Positions 60,441 through 64,000 of a stretch of 64,000 nt of DNA are shown here, in pieces. The notes under the pieces are model-generated. The model was not told the origin of the DNA, did no database searches, and worked only from the letters and a program-made list of their open reading frames with translations. Every line of letters starts with the position of its first letter. Position 1 is the first letter of the stretch. This DNA comes from Ascidia mentula (lineage: Eukaryota; Chordata; Ascidiacea; Phlebobranchia; Ascidiidae), in NCBI GenBank assembly GCA_947561715.1, contig OX387199.1:12839001-12903000 (forward strand), in the 5' to 3' direction. Position numbers and translations under genes: made by a program.

Positions 60441-63400
60441 GCTAGGGTTGCAAGGTGCGTTTGTTCAATAACTTTACAATTGATCTGAGAAGTCTTAATG
60501 GGTTTAAATATGGTTATCAATGAAACGTTGTATTATGCTGCATGCCTAGTTGTGCACACAGATGCAAACTTTAATGACCTCTATTACAAATTACAGGTAG
60601 CGAGGCTTTCCAACATGTGGTCATTCCTGTTACATCAATAGTTAATTGTGCCATGTGAATTGGTCATGAAATTTATCATTTTTATGCCTGTTTTAATAAA
60701 TGTGTATGTTTTTATCATGTTCTTCAAAATCTCTGTGTATCCGACACCAATCAGTTATAAACTTTTATTAAGATGGCTCAAACGAATGGCAGCAGTCCAA
60801 CATGAAAATGAATTAAAGAATGCAGCAAGCCAATATGGCATATTTAAAGTGTCCATACGTATGTTAGGGTGGACCAACAGGCTACATCATTTGATAATTA
60901 TTGTTGGACACATTTGAGTTGTCTTTCTGTATGTGGCAAACAGGTCTTGGATAAACACACTGTGTTCGCTACTTGTTCATTATCAATTTAAAACCACACG
61001 AAAATTTTGGTAACAAACGTAGTTATCGCAATCAATTCCAAAACACTCGTTTGCGTTGAGGTTTTCAATGTTTGGTGTGGTCTCAAGAGGGTTCCTCGTA
61101 CAGTTCAGACTGCAAATTGCTGTGCTGAAAAATAAAAACAAAAGGAAGAGTTAATTCATTTCAAAAAAAGAAATGTGGGCCAAAACTTCATACACAAATC
61201 AAGTAAACTGACCATAACCCTTAACCATAAAATGTAGTGTTGAGTGTGTATCTGCGACCTTGCTCAGCGCTATTAGCATCAAGCCCTTAGCTGTGTCACC
61301 TCAGTGAGGGTTTTTCATAAGCAGATGAAATGGAAGGCTTGGTTTCACACTTTATCATTAACTACCGTCAACATGTATGCCAAAATAACAACTAATGTTT
61401 GGTAGATCGACTTACTTTATATTTTTAACAAGAATAATAGGGGAATAATACAATGACATAACCACAAAAGATAGGCCTATACTTGTGTTTACAAACCATT
61501 TAACAAAACATGCTTTGAAGCAATTCGCCTGCAAAACTTTAAAAACGTATATAAAACAATATAACAATTACAGTAGCTGGTCAAAGTAGGAGGGTAGGCG
61601 AGGTCTTTCATTGAGGCAAAAATTCCATGTCCATGCATTGTCTTTTGTATATCATGCGAACTGTTCATCGTAAACATGAGCAAGGTCCATAATCAAGAAG
61701 TGGGAGAAACATTGAAATTTCATCGAAAATGCATTTCTTAGCATATGTTTTAGCTTGAACACACATCATTTATTTTTGCAGACCTATGCTTGTAGCTGCA
61801 TAACTGCCCTTTCTAACATAATAGATTGGAAAAAAATAGCTGCATTACTAAAACAATCCTGAAATGACACTTTTTAAGATCGCAGCTACAAGTGATTTAT
61901 CAAATAATATAACATGTTACTACATACATCAGTTTGGTGCTGCATAACTACCCTTTTGTAACTGTAACGTCCGTTGAACGCGCCCCGGTTCTTGGCGCGG
62001 AACGTCACACGAGGCGGAATTCCCGCAGTTAAAACGCGTATCTTTAATGGGCCTCAAACTCGCTCACTCAGTTGATGTTATGTTTGTTGTCGAATGTGTA
62101 GTACGCACTCGTACGCAAGATGGAATGTATTCGAAGTATAGACGGTACAGACGTCGGGAGGAGACGAAAGACACGTATAGGACACGTGGACCCTCAGAAC
62201 ACGGTTTCTACACAGAAGGCAATGTGTCAAACAAATACACTTCACGTAGATAATTACAGCATAAGGCTCACCAACTATTTGGGAACCGGGAAACTCTGGA
62301 CCACAAAGACGGTCGAAGCAGTTACTGTCGCACACCTAAACGAAACAGGCAACATAAACTACAATGCGCCACTATGACGTAACACACACAATGCTTACCG
62401 ATAACTTTGGGCGGCAGAAGATTGAATACGACACGCTTCACGTGTGTACAAATTCAAGAGAGACACTGCGAGTACAAAGACAGCGTCAACACCGTGTGTA
62501 AACTTAATCACTTTAACAAGGGCAGCTATACTGTTCAGCGAACTGACTTCTAAGTCATCGCAGTTAAATTAGCCAAACTTACAATTTACACATTTCGGTT
62601 ATTTGATTCTCGAGTCGTTTCACACATACGTACAAATAGACTCACCAGAAAATGTCCGCTCGCAACACAAAAAACCTTTTGCAAGAATGAAAATGACGTA
62701 ACACTGTGCTGCACAGTTGTCGGACACAAAAAGGACAAAACACGTTGCGTTGTCACTTAAAACTTGGCCTCTTATTATTGCGTCACAGACCGTATGATAT
62801 TGCAACACACATTAGTGTAGAGAAAAATGCGCATTTGTAGAAATCGGCAATTACTGGCAAACAAGATGTAACAGTAACACTAAAGTTTGGTAAATAACAA
62901 CTGCATTCCCGAAATTTGGGGAATGTTTATGTTTTTTATAGTGAGCTCTGAGCTGCAGAAAGGGCCAATGTTTCACCAGTGCAGTGTAGCTATGATATGA
63001 TTCACAACAAACTTGTCAGCTAAATAGTTGATTATTCACTGCCTAACTGTCCTTTTCTACATAATATTTCTGTAAATGCATATTTGCAAACATATATACG
63101 TTCCATGTTGTTGTCAAGCGCCTGTCCTCTACTCACAATAATTGTAATTTGTAAAAGCAATTCATATCTATATTAAGGAGGTGCTTAACTGCCCTTTTCT
63201 TACATAATAGGTTGGTTAACGCAAAGGTTTCACGCACACAATTAATAAATACGGTTTCATATTTGTATTATGATTTCTATGGTGCTGTGGCAACACGCAT
63301 GGTTTCCCTGGCTTAGTTCTGACCACGCCGCATGTTTCCTGAAATTCAATACTGGGACACTAGACGGAAAGGATGCGGCGGAGCTAAGCCTTACTGCAGA

Positions 63401-64000
63401 GTTAAAAACAAGCTGCCGATACCCTGCTGGACAACCACGTTTTTCCTGAATGTTTGTTATAAAACGCCCTCGTAGTAATTGTTCGCTGTCTCAGTCGCTC
63501 GTACTCTCTCGGCCCTGTCGTTATTCTTGCCATCGCGCTGTAAACGTTCGCACGTTCTTTTAATAGCTAAATTCGCCATGCTACGATTCCTTTCACTTTC
63601 AGGCTTCCAAACAAACATTTTGAATCACATTTTTAACACATTTGTTAAACACACAACTTCAATCTTTGTATACTACGTTTGGTGCTGCATAACTACTCTA
63701 TTTTAACTTAATAGTTAAGATAATAACAGCCGCATTACTAACACAATCACGAAATGTTGGTGCCATGCTATGACTTTTTTTACTTTCAAGCCGGCAAACA
63801 TCATTTCTAATCATATTTTTAACATATCTGTGACACATATCTTTTATCTTTGTACATCTATGTTTGGTGCTGCACAACTACTCTATTTTAACACAACAGT
63901 TAAGCGTAATGCGGTGCCATGCTATAGATTTTTTTCAGGTATTGCATATGCTTCTTGTCACAGTTGCAAGTGTATTTATCATTAATTACACAACTTATTA
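60441..64000. other. Unassigned sequence with a recurrent motif
   Basis: No gene recognised in 3.5 kb. The motif GCATAACTGCCCTTTTCTAA, or close variants, recurs near 61797, 61943, 63044, 63187, 63684 and 63868, often followed by ACATAATAG or similar. The segment from about 61974 (TGTAACGTCCG) to about 62880 interrupts this pattern and may be an inserted element, perhaps a solo LTR, but I could not define its ends. Confidence 0.45.

Noticed and set aside
61974..62880. Solo LTR starting TGTAACGTCC
   Set aside because: I could not find a matching end, a target duplication or a second copy in the window.

Overview
The window looks like a transposon-dense, AT-rich piece of an invertebrate animal genome. 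Supporting this are short GT-AG introns with strong pyrimidine tracts, BEL/Pao LTR retrotransposons, a LINE, P-element-like, hAT-like, Mutator-like (MULE) and TTAA-target DNA elements, and a Polinton/virus-type B-family DNA polymerase relic. I cannot name the species; tunicate, cnidarian or mollusc would all fit. Apart from captured pieces of a ribonucleotide reductase small-subunit gene, I see no ordinary single-copy host gene.

Layout. (1) 319-675 holds a BEL/Pao integrase scrap. 1029-3421 is a decayed LTR-gag-LTR unit whose second LTR is split by an 8.0-kb MULE (3422-11468, 9-bp target duplication). The LTR resumes at 11469-11845 and leads into another gag start. The MULE encodes, on the minus strand, a transposase with DDE and SWIM regions, followed by a Ulp1-type protease with a PHD finger. 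On the plus strand, converging from the other end, it carries a 15-exon gene with eight tandem 24-nt microexons. A 533-bp MITE sits in the last bases of its right terminal inverted repeat. (2) 12070-15470 is a 31/32-bp satellite. 15471-29180 is a 190-bp satellite with higher-order structure, interrupted by a 5'-truncated LINE (26340-28830). (3) 29181-41000 is a graveyard: BEL/Pao gag, RNase H and integrase scraps, an LTR, a nearly full-length but broken PolB on the minus strand, and a small TATA-bearing two-exon gene downstream of it. (4) 41183-42700 is a P-element-like transposase split by a 502-bp hAT-type MITE with a perfect 8-bp target duplication.

(5) 43484-59115 is a BEL/Pao retrotransposon (gag, protease, RT, RNase H, integrase, LTR) with several frameshifts and stops. 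Its integrase is split by an 8,616-bp element (49376-57991) with a 6-bp target duplication. That element is a giant inverted repeat, and each arm carries intron-containing, pseudogenised pieces of ribonucleotide reductase R2 (RRM2). (6) 59116-64000 holds an 821-bp TTAA-flanked MITE, short tandem repeats and a recurrent dispersed motif.

The two most unusual objects are the MULE with its convergent microexon gene and protease/PHD module, and the palindromic element that carries RNR R2 sequence.
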